Assembly: GCA_905215345.1 (NCBI GenBank)
Contig: CAJMPR010000003.1
Span: 248,001 to 312,000, forward strand
From: an uncultured bacterium
GTDB lineage: Bacteria > Bacteroidota > Bacteroidia > Bacteroidales > Bacteroidaceae
Length of the DNA stretch: 64,000 bases
Direction of reading: 5' to 3'
Under the pieces are notes generated by a model, which worked only from the letters and a program-made list of their open reading frames with translations, did not search any database and had not been told where the DNA came from. Numbering within the stretch: the stretch's first letter is position 1; each line of letters begins with the position of its first letter. Positions 36,153-44,034 of the stretch are shown one piece after another. The translations under genes were made by a program, and so were the position numbers.

Positions 36153-36218
36153 AAAAAGAAAAGGAGCGGGTTTGCCGCTCCTTTTATCCTAAGTTAAAAT
36201 TGAAGTATCTATAAATTC
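36153..36218 (-). ncRNA. Candidate small RNA of about 65 nt
   Basis: Leftward promoter (TATCTTTG, 36232-36225), transcript start expected near 36218, then the 11-bp hairpin 36185-36159 followed by CTTTTTCC as tail. This gives a complete promoter-to-terminator unit without an ORF. Alternatively the hairpin only ends the block C operon and the -7 box is chance. Confidence 0.35.
36159..36185. terminator. Bidirectional terminator between convergent blocks
   Basis: AAAAGGAGCGG (36159-36169) and CCGCTCCTTTT (36175-36185) form a perfect 11-bp stem with a GTTTG loop. The A and T ends provide a T tail on either strand. It separates the DUF6250-like gene and the end of the block C operon. Confidence 0.8.
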
Positions 36219-36224
36219 ACTCTA

Positions 36225-36232
36225 CAAAGATA
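36225..36232 (-). promoter_or_regulatory. Leftward promoter downstream of block C
   Basis: On the minus strand TATCTTTG, a full -7 match. CTTG lies 20 bases further upstream (plus 36253-36256) in the place of the -33 box TTTG. It points away from the operon into the terminator and the 22-bp array. Confidence 0.4.
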
Positions 36233-36280
36233 ATACATCGGGAAGGCGATGTCAAGTGTTTGGGGATTTTTTTTCATATG

Positions 36281-38020
36281 TTAGAATGTCAGGATAGGAC
36301 GTGCATGACGGCCATCGTTTATCCTCCATGCAGCGGTCTGTCCATAGTTCTTTCCGGCAATTGATAATCCCACACGATACATTTTACCCGAATCTTTACC
36401 TTTGTCAATACTACTTGACCAATAAAACTGCTCTCCGTCAAGAGAAAACTTCTCGGCAAGTCCGGCATCAATCAATACTTTCAAAGAGTTGCCTACCGAC
36501 AGCATTTCTACATCGGTAACAGCACCACCAGCAACCGTTACTTTGGCATATTCTCCGGCAAGCGTCAAGTATTGTCCTACTGCTCCCCAATACCAGCCAC
36601 TGGTGTTTCCGGGAGCTTGGGTTTCAGAAGCAGCTTCATAGCCTATCACAGCCTCCGCTATCGGATAATTACTCAAAGTAAGTCCTCCGGTTTTGAACAC
36701 TTCAGTGTTTTTAAATCCTGATATGTCAGTTTTCCCATCTCCCAAGCCGGAAGCCGGAAGCCGGGTTATATCAAAAGCCTCTGATGTTCCCGTAGCCGGA
36801 GCAATCTTCACTCTTCCACCAGTAACATCTTTAAGCGCTATTACCCAGCCACGCACTTCTTCCAATTTCGATTTTACCTCACCATTAGGTACATAGTTCT
36901 CCACTTTATCACCTGAAGCCTTTCCACCGTCATTGGCTACGGCAAACACGATGCCGATACACGGATTGTTTTCATCCTTTATATAAGAAGAAGAATAGGT
37001 ACCGTCTTTATAGAAGAAATCACCGACTTTGGCTTTAACCGGTCTTGCTATTATATCCGAAACAGCCGACTCCCACTCTTCTACATCAATGTCGAAAACA
37101 ATGTCATACTCCGTATCCTCTATTGGAGATTCCGCCATCATATTGCCGCTCACTTTGATGTGCTGGTTACGCAACAACGGAACAAGATTTGCCGGTACAG
37201 TTACATTCTGTACCCCCTGTTTGGTAGTAAAAGTCAAATGGATTTCACCCATATCCAGGTTTTCCTCATTGGCGAAGATATAAGCTGAGAATAAAGTACC
37301 GTCAGGAGTTGCTTCCGCATCGAACTCAGGGACAGTAAAATCGGCTGTCGCGGTTTCACCGTCCACCACCTTACCGGTGCTGACATCAAATTTTGTCGCA
37401 GCATCGTAAGAGACAGATAATCTCCATAACAGATTAAACTCTCTCAGATTTTTCTCCAAGACACTTACTTTAGTGAAAGGGCGCACCATTTCCGGTTCCA
37501 GCACCAATGCTTCGCCCGACTTCTTTGAAACCTCGCCGCTATAATAGAGGGCATCCGCAGCATCGTTATTAATCAAGCCGTTCATATCTTTTATTGTGAT
37601 ATTCCTTAAATCGGAAGTATCATAATACTTATCTGCATAGCCGACGGTTCCGGCTTCGGCCCGACTGGTTGCAGCGGCGCTTGCATCAATGTAGTCCACC
37701 CACATCAAGCAGTCGTATGTACCGGCATCCACTGCCAAATCGAACGGAAGATTAGTTGCTTCGGCGGAAGGTTCTACGGCTACTTCGTTGCGATAAGCTA
37801 ATTTCGCTCCTTCTCCTTTCGTCCAAAGTTCGAGGATGCAACGCAGTTTATGTCCTGCGATGTCTTCTGCGCCACCGGTAGTAATACTTGTAGGAAGAAC
37901 AGCTGATACGCGCATCTGCCCGGCATCAACGCCGGAGGTGTTATCATCGTCACTGCACGAAACCAAGAGCGGTACGAAGCAAAGAAATAGTAAACCTAAT
38001 ATATTCTTTTTCATATTCAT
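36281..38020 (-). CDS. DUF6562-like surface lipoprotein
   Basis: 579 aa, lipobox LLVSCSDDDN. The N-terminal domain (about 35-330) has HKLRCILELWTKGEGAKLAYRNE, DAGTYDCLMWVDYID, KYYDTSDLRNITIKDMNGLINNDAADALYYSG and EMVRPFTKVSV, which align with the protein at 38039 and with the partial protein at the window start. The C-terminal part has VGDFFYKDGTYSSSYIKDENNPCIGIVFAV and ends with FYWSSSIDKGKDSGKMYRVGLS...ARPILTF, similar to DUF1566-like or fimbrillin-tip domains. It is the last gene of the block C operon, in the place of a surface glycan-binding protein; that function is inferred from position. Possible starts are the ATGs at 38020 and 38014. Confidence 0.75.
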   Translation of the reverse strand: MNMKKNILGLLFLCFVPLLVSCSDDDNTSGVDAGQMRVSAVLPTSITTGGAEDIAGHKLRCILELWTKGEGAKLAYRNEVAVEPSAEATNLPFDLAVDAGTYDCLMWVDYIDASAAATSRAEAGTVGYADKYYDTSDLRNITIKDMNGLINNDAADALYYSGEVSKKSGEALVLEPEMVRPFTKVSVLEKNLREFNLLWRLSVSYDAATKFDVSTGKVVDGETATADFTVPEFDAEATPDGTLFSAYIFANEENLDMGEIHLTFTTKQGVQNVTVPANLVPLLRNQHIKVSGNMMAESPIEDTEYDIVFDIDVEEWESAVSDIIARPVKAKVGDFFYKDGTYSSSYIKDENNPCIGIVFAVANDGGKASGDKVENYVPNGEVKSKLEEVRGWVIALKDVTGGRVKIAPATGTSEAFDITRLPASGLGDGKTDISGFKNTEVFKTGGLTLSNYPIAEAVIGYEAASETQAPGNTSGWYWGAVGQYLTLAGEYAKVTVAGGAVTDVEMLSVGNSLKVLIDAGLAEKFSLDGEQFYWSSSIDKGKDSGKMYRVGLSIAGKNYGQTAAWRINDGRHARPILTF

Positions 38021-38038
38021 ATAAGTTTTAATTAGGGG

Positions 38039-39739
38039 TTATTGAATGATGGTCAAGACAGGGCGAACATAACCAGCAACATTCTTTCTATTATTTTTAA
38101 CGGCTATCAGTTCACCTGTTCCTTTGACTTGTATAGCTACTGGTTCTGAAAGCGCTTCTGTATTCAATGATGTATTAAAGACATAATATCCACTGCCTCC
38201 ACCAATATTATCAGCTGCATTCATATTTATAGCTGTTTTAAGAGCTGAAGAAAGAGCCTCTATTTTTTCTATTCCCTCAATACCATCCACTGTATCAAAG
38301 CCATAGCATCCACCAACAATTGATATAACTTGCCGGGCAGAAGGCAGATACCAATCGCTGGTATTTACCGCTGGTTTCAATGAAGCACCATTCTTCCAAG
38401 TATTAAAACATTGAAGTGCCGGATAATACTCATCCGCAGAATGTGACTTAAATAATTCAGTAGACAATAATTCTTCTGTTTTTTTATAACCGTTATGATT
38501 AACTTTATCAATTTCTTCAGGGACCGTAAAAGTATTCTGATGTTGTTTATGATAAAGGAATAATCGAGAAGGTATAGCAATGAAGCCATGATTACTTGTA
38601 ACTTCAAAATCAGGATTTAAGGTTTTCAATGATACTACATATCCTTTAATACTCTTACCCTGATAAGCACTGCCATAGTCACTGATATCATCTCCCGGTT
38701 GCACTCCTACCGCATATACAATGCCTACACAATCCGCTTTATTCTCTTCCGTCAGTTCACCGCCCCATGTACCATCAATAAAGAAATAATCTCCCACTTT
38801 CAATTCATCACTTGGCTCAGGATCCGGATCTGTACCAGGGTCTAATACGCCGTCACCCATCAGCTTACCACCGGCAGTCATTTGTTGATTACGTTTCAAC
38901 ACAATGCTTTCTTCCGGTATTTCGCAAGCCACTTTACCGGCAGCTGTCGTAAACGTAAGGATAGAACTACCCAAGGAAAGTCCTGTGGAAGGTGTAAAGA
39001 CATATCCGGTATATAATATATAGGAAACATCTCCCGCAGAAGCGAAGTTCTTGCTATACACTGCTGTAAGATTTTCCGTTCCCGGCTCTCCTGTAGCTAC
39101 ACTGAATGTTTTAGGCATTTCGAAGCTGACAGTCAATCCTGTAAGTGTAGCAAACTTCTCCGCATCGGTTTCTTTCACAATCAATTTAGCAAACGGGCGC
39201 GTCAGCTTCACGGCTTTATCCACCGCAGTAGCGCTCTTTTTCACTTCCAGATTAGCATAGAATCCTTCACAAAGTTCCGTATCAAAAAGATTGGCGGCAG
39301 TGGCATCTTTGATTATAATCCGGCTCAAATCGGAAGTATCATAGAAGGTATCTTCAAAATGGTTATAAGTTACTCCATCTACTGTCGTTACTTCTGTAGA
39401 GGCTGCATCGGCAGCAATAATATCCGCCCACATCAGGCAGGTATAATCACCCGGCCTTAAAGCAAAATCAAATGCAGGAAGAGTTCCTCCCGCTACCGTA
39501 GTCTCCTCACGGTATTTCAGGCTGGGACTCGAGCTTTTTGTCCATACTTCAATAATGCAACGTAACTTATGAGTGGAAGGTATCGCAATCTGTGCACGGG
39601 TTGCCGCAATGTCTCCGGGAAGTTCGGCAGATATGCTCACCCGGCTATTTTCGGTCTCCTTATTCACCATTTCCTCCTGGCTACACGAAGCCAGCAGAGT
39701 GACGAATATCAAAGTTATTATAAAATATAGTTTCTTCAT
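38039..39739 (-). CDS. DUF6562-like surface lipoprotein
   Basis: 566 aa from the ATG at 39739, giving a lipoprotein signal MKKLYFIITLIFVTLLASCSQ. The longer frame starting at 39772 adds 11 residues in front of the signal and is less likely. The N-terminal domain has HKLRCIIEVWTKSSSPSLKYREE, GDYTCLMWADI, TFYDTSDLSRIIIKDATAANLF and LTRPFAKLIV. The C-terminal domain has VGDYFFIDGTWGGELTEENKADCVGIVYAVG, WYLPSARQVISIVGG and AGYVRPVLTIIQ, and matches the partial protein at the window start more closely than the neighbour at 36281. It lies between lyase D and the second lipoprotein gene. Probably a surface glycan-binding lipoprotein; alternatively fimbrial-like. Confidence 0.75.
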   Translation of the reverse strand: MKKLYFIITLIFVTLLASCSQEEMVNKETENSRVSISAELPGDIAATRAQIAIPSTHKLRCIIEVWTKSSSPSLKYREETTVAGGTLPAFDFALRPGDYTCLMWADIIAADAASTEVTTVDGVTYNHFEDTFYDTSDLSRIIIKDATAANLFDTELCEGFYANLEVKKSATAVDKAVKLTRPFAKLIVKETDAEKFATLTGLTVSFEMPKTFSVATGEPGTENLTAVYSKNFASAGDVSYILYTGYVFTPSTGLSLGSSILTFTTAAGKVACEIPEESIVLKRNQQMTAGGKLMGDGVLDPGTDPDPEPSDELKVGDYFFIDGTWGGELTEENKADCVGIVYAVGVQPGDDISDYGSAYQGKSIKGYVVSLKTLNPDFEVTSNHGFIAIPSRLFLYHKQHQNTFTVPEEIDKVNHNGYKKTEELLSTELFKSHSADEYYPALQCFNTWKNGASLKPAVNTSDWYLPSARQVISIVGGCYGFDTVDGIEGIEKIEALSSALKTAINMNAADNIGGGSGYYVFNTSLNTEALSEPVAIQVKGTGELIAVKNNRKNVAGYVRPVLTIIQ

Positions 39740-39782
39740 ATCTAAATATTTTAAATCAGTAAACTCTTTCACTTATTCATTC

Positions 39783-42326
39783 TTATCTCACAGCTCTTGT
39801 AGTCTGTATAGGTTTGTCTGCAATTTCTTGAACCTGCATCGTACCGTGTACATTGTCATACAAAACAGAAGAGTTTTCCTGTTGACGCTTGTAAGGAGTG
39901 CCATCTATCGTTATATCCGTATTTCCATAACCGAATATAGCACCGGTAGCTTTGTTGGAAATAGTAATAGCGGCCGGTTTATCCGCATTCAGCTCAGCTT
40001 CAATCTTCCAATCTCCCAGAGTAAAACGGTTATTAACTTGCCAGATTTTTTCTGCCTGACCGTTATCGGTTACCTGGATTATGGTCAGTATCCTGTTATT
40101 CAGACTCGGTCCAAAATTAGCAGTCAAGTGCCATTGTCTGGCAACATCGGCAGGTTTATCAGGAGCTGCCCCCGGGAACCACTCATCAGTAGTAGTAATT
40201 TCAGGAGTTTGTTCACTATAAATTTGGGCAACAGAGGTGAATCCACCTTTATCTGCATAGGTAGTAGTCACTTTATTTCCAGCAACATGGAATTCAACAG
40301 GACTATGCAACAACCATTGCCAGGTTGACGATTCATAAGCTCCCAAGTCATCATAAATCACGATCTTATTGGGACGAAGCATGAAGATATGACGCTTATA
40401 GTTGTTCAGAGATGTTTTGCCAAAGCCATATTCGGCTGTCTGGCTAACTCCGGCATTTGCAAAGTTCTGCTGCCACATGGGATATTCTGAAACACCACAA
40501 TATGCATTTGAAGCATCTCCGAGGAAATAAGCAATATTCCCGCCATTCATAGCACGGCACAAGTTTCCATAAGCTCGGGTAGTAAAAGGCTGACCGATAT
40601 TGTTAATCATCATCGTATTGTGTCCGCGGGTATGTCTGTATTGCAACAGATTATGTTTGTCTGAAAAGTTCTGATAATAACCAGCATTCATATACACATA
40701 CACTCCTTTATAGAGCAGTTTGAAGCTGTTCTGATCTGCCAATGTATGACTACCTGACCCGTAAGGGCTGGAACGGAACGCTAATGAAAGATTTGAACTC
40801 AAATCCAGCATATTGGAATGGGCTACACCTTCACCTACATCTTTATGCCAAATAAAGTTCTCAAAGTCATCTTCAGTAAGTTCCGGTGCCGTATAAGCGT
40901 CATTTCCTTGTGCCATACGATACAGACGCAAATCATAATTAGTTCTCAATGTAGCATCACAAGCCTTTACAAACCAAGCCGCATACGAATTATCCGTTTC
41001 ACGAGCTAAGAAGTCCATAAAGCCTACCTGTACTCTTCCCGGTTCTGTCCACTTCTCAACACCGTCACCGAAACTACAATTTCCAGATCCCGGCAACCAA
41101 CTATATGTTACCGCCTTACCCGCATTCTTGTACCAAGGATGCTCCAAGAAGTTTGTTTTCGTCAAATGAGTAAACAACATCGGCATATAATAAAGTGTAT
41201 AACAATTGGTTCCGAAATAACTCAAACCATTTTGCCAGGTACCGCTACGATTGAAACCGGAAGCCGGAGCACGTGCAGTCCAGAGTTCATAGAAATACTC
41301 CAATGCCTTCTCCATCTCAGGATATTCCTGACAAATAACTAACGCACCTTGTGTCATGGCACGCAATACAATCTGCCAAGTATGATTATCAAAGATATGA
41401 TTCTCCTGACTGCCTCTATAAGAGTTATAATACTTGCCTACCAAGAAGACAAGCGCCTCTTCTATTGCCGTCTTTTCTGCTTCCGTCAGTTTGTCCTGAC
41501 AAGCATCATAGATTGCGCTCAAGGTATTTACTACCCCCGCAGCATGAAAATTAGAAGTATTTATCTTACTGTTATCAATAGGGCTGGCAAGTATGTTCCG
41601 GGCATATTCCAACATCTTATCCTGATACTGGGTATCTCCCGTAAGCAGATAAGTGGAATACAGATAATCAAATGTATTTGTCTGTAATGCATCTGTCTCA
41701 GACTCTTTATACAAATTAGATGTGGCCGCTTTATAGTTCATAGCTCCTTTAACACGCCCCATCAACTCTTTATACTCCCGATGTTCCGTAACCGTAAGAC
41801 GGGATTTCTCTAAATCTTCTTCCAGGAAACAATGAATACGGGGATAAACAGTTGGAACATTCTGCCGGAGTAACGAAAACTGCGGAGTAACGAACACATC
41901 CTCTTTACCTGTTACCGTAAATTTATAAACCTCACTCCAAACTCCGGCTTTATCTTTAGCATCTACCTTACGGAAACGCCAATACCATTCTCCTGCCGCC
42001 AACTGCTCGTGAGTATTATACATATTCCAAGCTAACTTACCGGAACGGTAAGTTCCAGTTTCCGGAAAGTTATTGTCTTGAGATAGCTCAAACTCCAGAA
42101 ATTCATCCGCACTTCTTACTGATGCAGGCACTATCAAAGGCGCCGGATTCAGGAATAGTTCGTTATCTTCATTGGGATAAGGTTGGTCCCGCTCATTAGG
42201 ATGTACCCGCTCCAAAGTTTCATTACCAGTCAGATTCTCAAAGAAAATCTCTTTATCGTCGTTACACCCAGCCATGAACAGACTACACAAGGTGAACAAT
42301 AATATATTTATATATCTTTTATTCAT
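39783..42326 (-). CDS. Heparinase II/III-fold polysaccharide lyase D (lipoprotein)
   Basis: 847 aa with a lipoprotein signal (LCSLFMAGCNDDKE, Cys21), so probably anchored to a membrane, unlike lyases A-C. The domain plan equals lyase C: NPAPLIVPASV and GEWYWRFRKV in front, the toroid with Asn314-His315 (FDNHTWQ) and Tyr370 (GLSYF), then His527 (GSHTLADQNSF) and His569 (RGHNT). The Asp in ADQNSF is the canonical residue of heparinase-type lyases; the other family members here have Asn or Glu. As a surface or inner-face lyase co-transcribed with two SusCD pairs it may make the first cuts in the polymer. Lies 12 bp after susD. Confidence 0.88.
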   Translation of the reverse strand: MNKRYINILLFTLCSLFMAGCNDDKEIFFENLTGNETLERVHPNERDQPYPNEDNELFLNPAPLIVPASVRSADEFLEFELSQDNNFPETGTYRSGKLAWNMYNTHEQLAAGEWYWRFRKVDAKDKAGVWSEVYKFTVTGKEDVFVTPQFSLLRQNVPTVYPRIHCFLEEDLEKSRLTVTEHREYKELMGRVKGAMNYKAATSNLYKESETDALQTNTFDYLYSTYLLTGDTQYQDKMLEYARNILASPIDNSKINTSNFHAAGVVNTLSAIYDACQDKLTEAEKTAIEEALVFLVGKYYNSYRGSQENHIFDNHTWQIVLRAMTQGALVICQEYPEMEKALEYFYELWTARAPASGFNRSGTWQNGLSYFGTNCYTLYYMPMLFTHLTKTNFLEHPWYKNAGKAVTYSWLPGSGNCSFGDGVEKWTEPGRVQVGFMDFLARETDNSYAAWFVKACDATLRTNYDLRLYRMAQGNDAYTAPELTEDDFENFIWHKDVGEGVAHSNMLDLSSNLSLAFRSSPYGSGSHTLADQNSFKLLYKGVYVYMNAGYYQNFSDKHNLLQYRHTRGHNTMMINNIGQPFTTRAYGNLCRAMNGGNIAYFLGDASNAYCGVSEYPMWQQNFANAGVSQTAEYGFGKTSLNNYKRHIFMLRPNKIVIYDDLGAYESSTWQWLLHSPVEFHVAGNKVTTTYADKGGFTSVAQIYSEQTPEITTTDEWFPGAAPDKPADVARQWHLTANFGPSLNNRILTIIQVTDNGQAEKIWQVNNRFTLGDWKIEAELNADKPAAITISNKATGAIFGYGNTDITIDGTPYKRQQENSSVLYDNVHGTMQVQEIADKPIQTTRAVR

Positions 42327-42338
42327 ACTATACGTTTT

Positions 42339-44021
42339 TTACCATTCCGGATTCTGTTCCAAATTCGGATTCATATATAATTCGTTTTGCGGATAGGGGA
42401 AAAGATACATCTTATTCGCCCAATACATCTTTTGTATCAGCACTTTCTCAAAAGAGAACGTGTCGTCTCCACCCTTTGTAATCTTTACTCCATAAAGATT
42501 GCGTACCTCATCATTTCCTGCTATTTTCCAGCGACGTATATCATAGAAGCGATGTCCTTCTAAAGCTAATTCAACGCGACGCTCATTACGTACTTTGGTA
42601 CGGAAATCCGTTTGTCCCGCAGCAACCACATCGTCCATCGTAGCCGAAGTTCTTACCTGATTCAAGGCTACACGTGCAGTGATGGGGCATCCTTCTTCCG
42701 TAGCATCCGGGCCCTTCCATTCATTCATCGCTTCAGCATAGTTCAAAAGGATTTCGGCATAACGGAACAAGATATAATGATGCTCTATCTTATTAGGTTT
42801 CACCGGGTCCAGGGACACGGAAGGATTCATCCATTTACGCAAGTAATATCCGGTCTTGGTAGAGCCGTCCAAAATTTTGTTCTTACCTCCTTCAAAGGTT
42901 TCTACCTTTTCTTTCAGCCAGGTAGTTCCGTTAGTAAGCACATTCAAATACAAACGAGGGTCGCGCGTCTGCTTTCCTGACGCATCATAATAGATATTCG
43001 ATACCTGTGCGGAATTTGCCCAATCAAAAGGAGTACCGTCTTTCATTTCATAAGCATCTACCAGATTCTGAGTCGGAGTATTTCCACCCTGTGCGGAAGT
43101 CTCAGCATATCCCATAGGCTGGTTACGCGCCTCAAAATTGTTTGTCTTGTCAAGATTACGACGTTCAAGAATAAGTTGTTTGGACTTGAATATCTCATTC
43201 CCACCCTTATCGGAATATAAAGGATCATCTGTAATCTTAGGAAGTGAATATGCACCTAAATCAATCACTTCATAAGCAGCTTTCGCAGCTTTCGCCCACT
43301 TTTCCAAATCATTGTCAGGATTGTGAAGTTCACTGGCCGCATAAAGAAGCGCTCTTGATTTCAAAGCTAAAGCAGCGCCACGGGTAATACGCCCTGTCTC
43401 ACTCCAAAAGTCCATCTGACTCACCGGAAGTTCGGGTGCTATCTCCGAGCATTCCTTTACAATGAAATCTATCACTTCGTTAAACGGAGTTTGTTCCACA
43501 GAGTTAATCTCGTCTTGAGCATATGTCCGTGTCAGCAACGGAATGTCTCCATACCGTTTTGCCAGTTCAAAGCAATAGAAAGCCCGCAGAAAACGAACTT
43601 CATAGGGAAATTTTGCCGACTTGGCTATGATTTCGTCATAGTTCTCATTATACTCAAATCGCTTCAAAGTTTCCGGATCAAAATTCTCCAGAAAAGAGTT
43701 GGCACTACGAATACCATTCCAAAAGTTCCATCCGTCGTCAACCCGCTTTAACGGACTCCAAACTCCTGTTGTAATATAATTAACAGCTGCATTTTCTTGT
43801 GTATAAATACAATTATCAGTAGCAGCCTCCATAATATACCCACTACCTAAATCAGAAGGTAACAATGAATATATATATGCAACCAATTGGTTCATATTAT
43901 CATAGTAGGCATAAGCTTCTTCTTTCGTCTTGCCGGAAGTCTCGTCATAGTTCAAGTAGTCACATCCGTTTAACGAAAGTACTGCACAAGCCATTACCAT
44001 ATATTTCTTTATGTTCAGCAT
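42339..44021 (-). CDS. SusD-like glycan-binding lipoprotein (block C, second pair)
   Basis: 560 aa, lipobox LSLNGCDYL (Cys20). SusD/RagB signs are DGWNFWNGIRSANSFLENF, RFLRAFYCFELAKRYGDIPLLTRTY, GAALALKSRALLYAASE, VELALEGHRFYDIRRWKIAG and the end YPQNELYMNPNLEQNPEW. It follows its SusC by 13 bp and works with it to bind and import oligosaccharides. Lyase D follows. Confidence 0.95.
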   Translation of the reverse strand: MLNIKKYMVMACAVLSLNGCDYLNYDETSGKTKEEAYAYYDNMNQLVAYIYSLLPSDLGSGYIMEAATDNCIYTQENAAVNYITTGVWSPLKRVDDGWNFWNGIRSANSFLENFDPETLKRFEYNENYDEIIAKSAKFPYEVRFLRAFYCFELAKRYGDIPLLTRTYAQDEINSVEQTPFNEVIDFIVKECSEIAPELPVSQMDFWSETGRITRGAALALKSRALLYAASELHNPDNDLEKWAKAAKAAYEVIDLGAYSLPKITDDPLYSDKGGNEIFKSKQLILERRNLDKTNNFEARNQPMGYAETSAQGGNTPTQNLVDAYEMKDGTPFDWANSAQVSNIYYDASGKQTRDPRLYLNVLTNGTTWLKEKVETFEGGKNKILDGSTKTGYYLRKWMNPSVSLDPVKPNKIEHHYILFRYAEILLNYAEAMNEWKGPDATEEGCPITARVALNQVRTSATMDDVVAAGQTDFRTKVRNERRVELALEGHRFYDIRRWKIAGNDEVRNLYGVKITKGGDDTFSFEKVLIQKMYWANKMYLFPYPQNELYMNPNLEQNPEW

Positions 44022-44034
44022 AATTTCGTACTGT

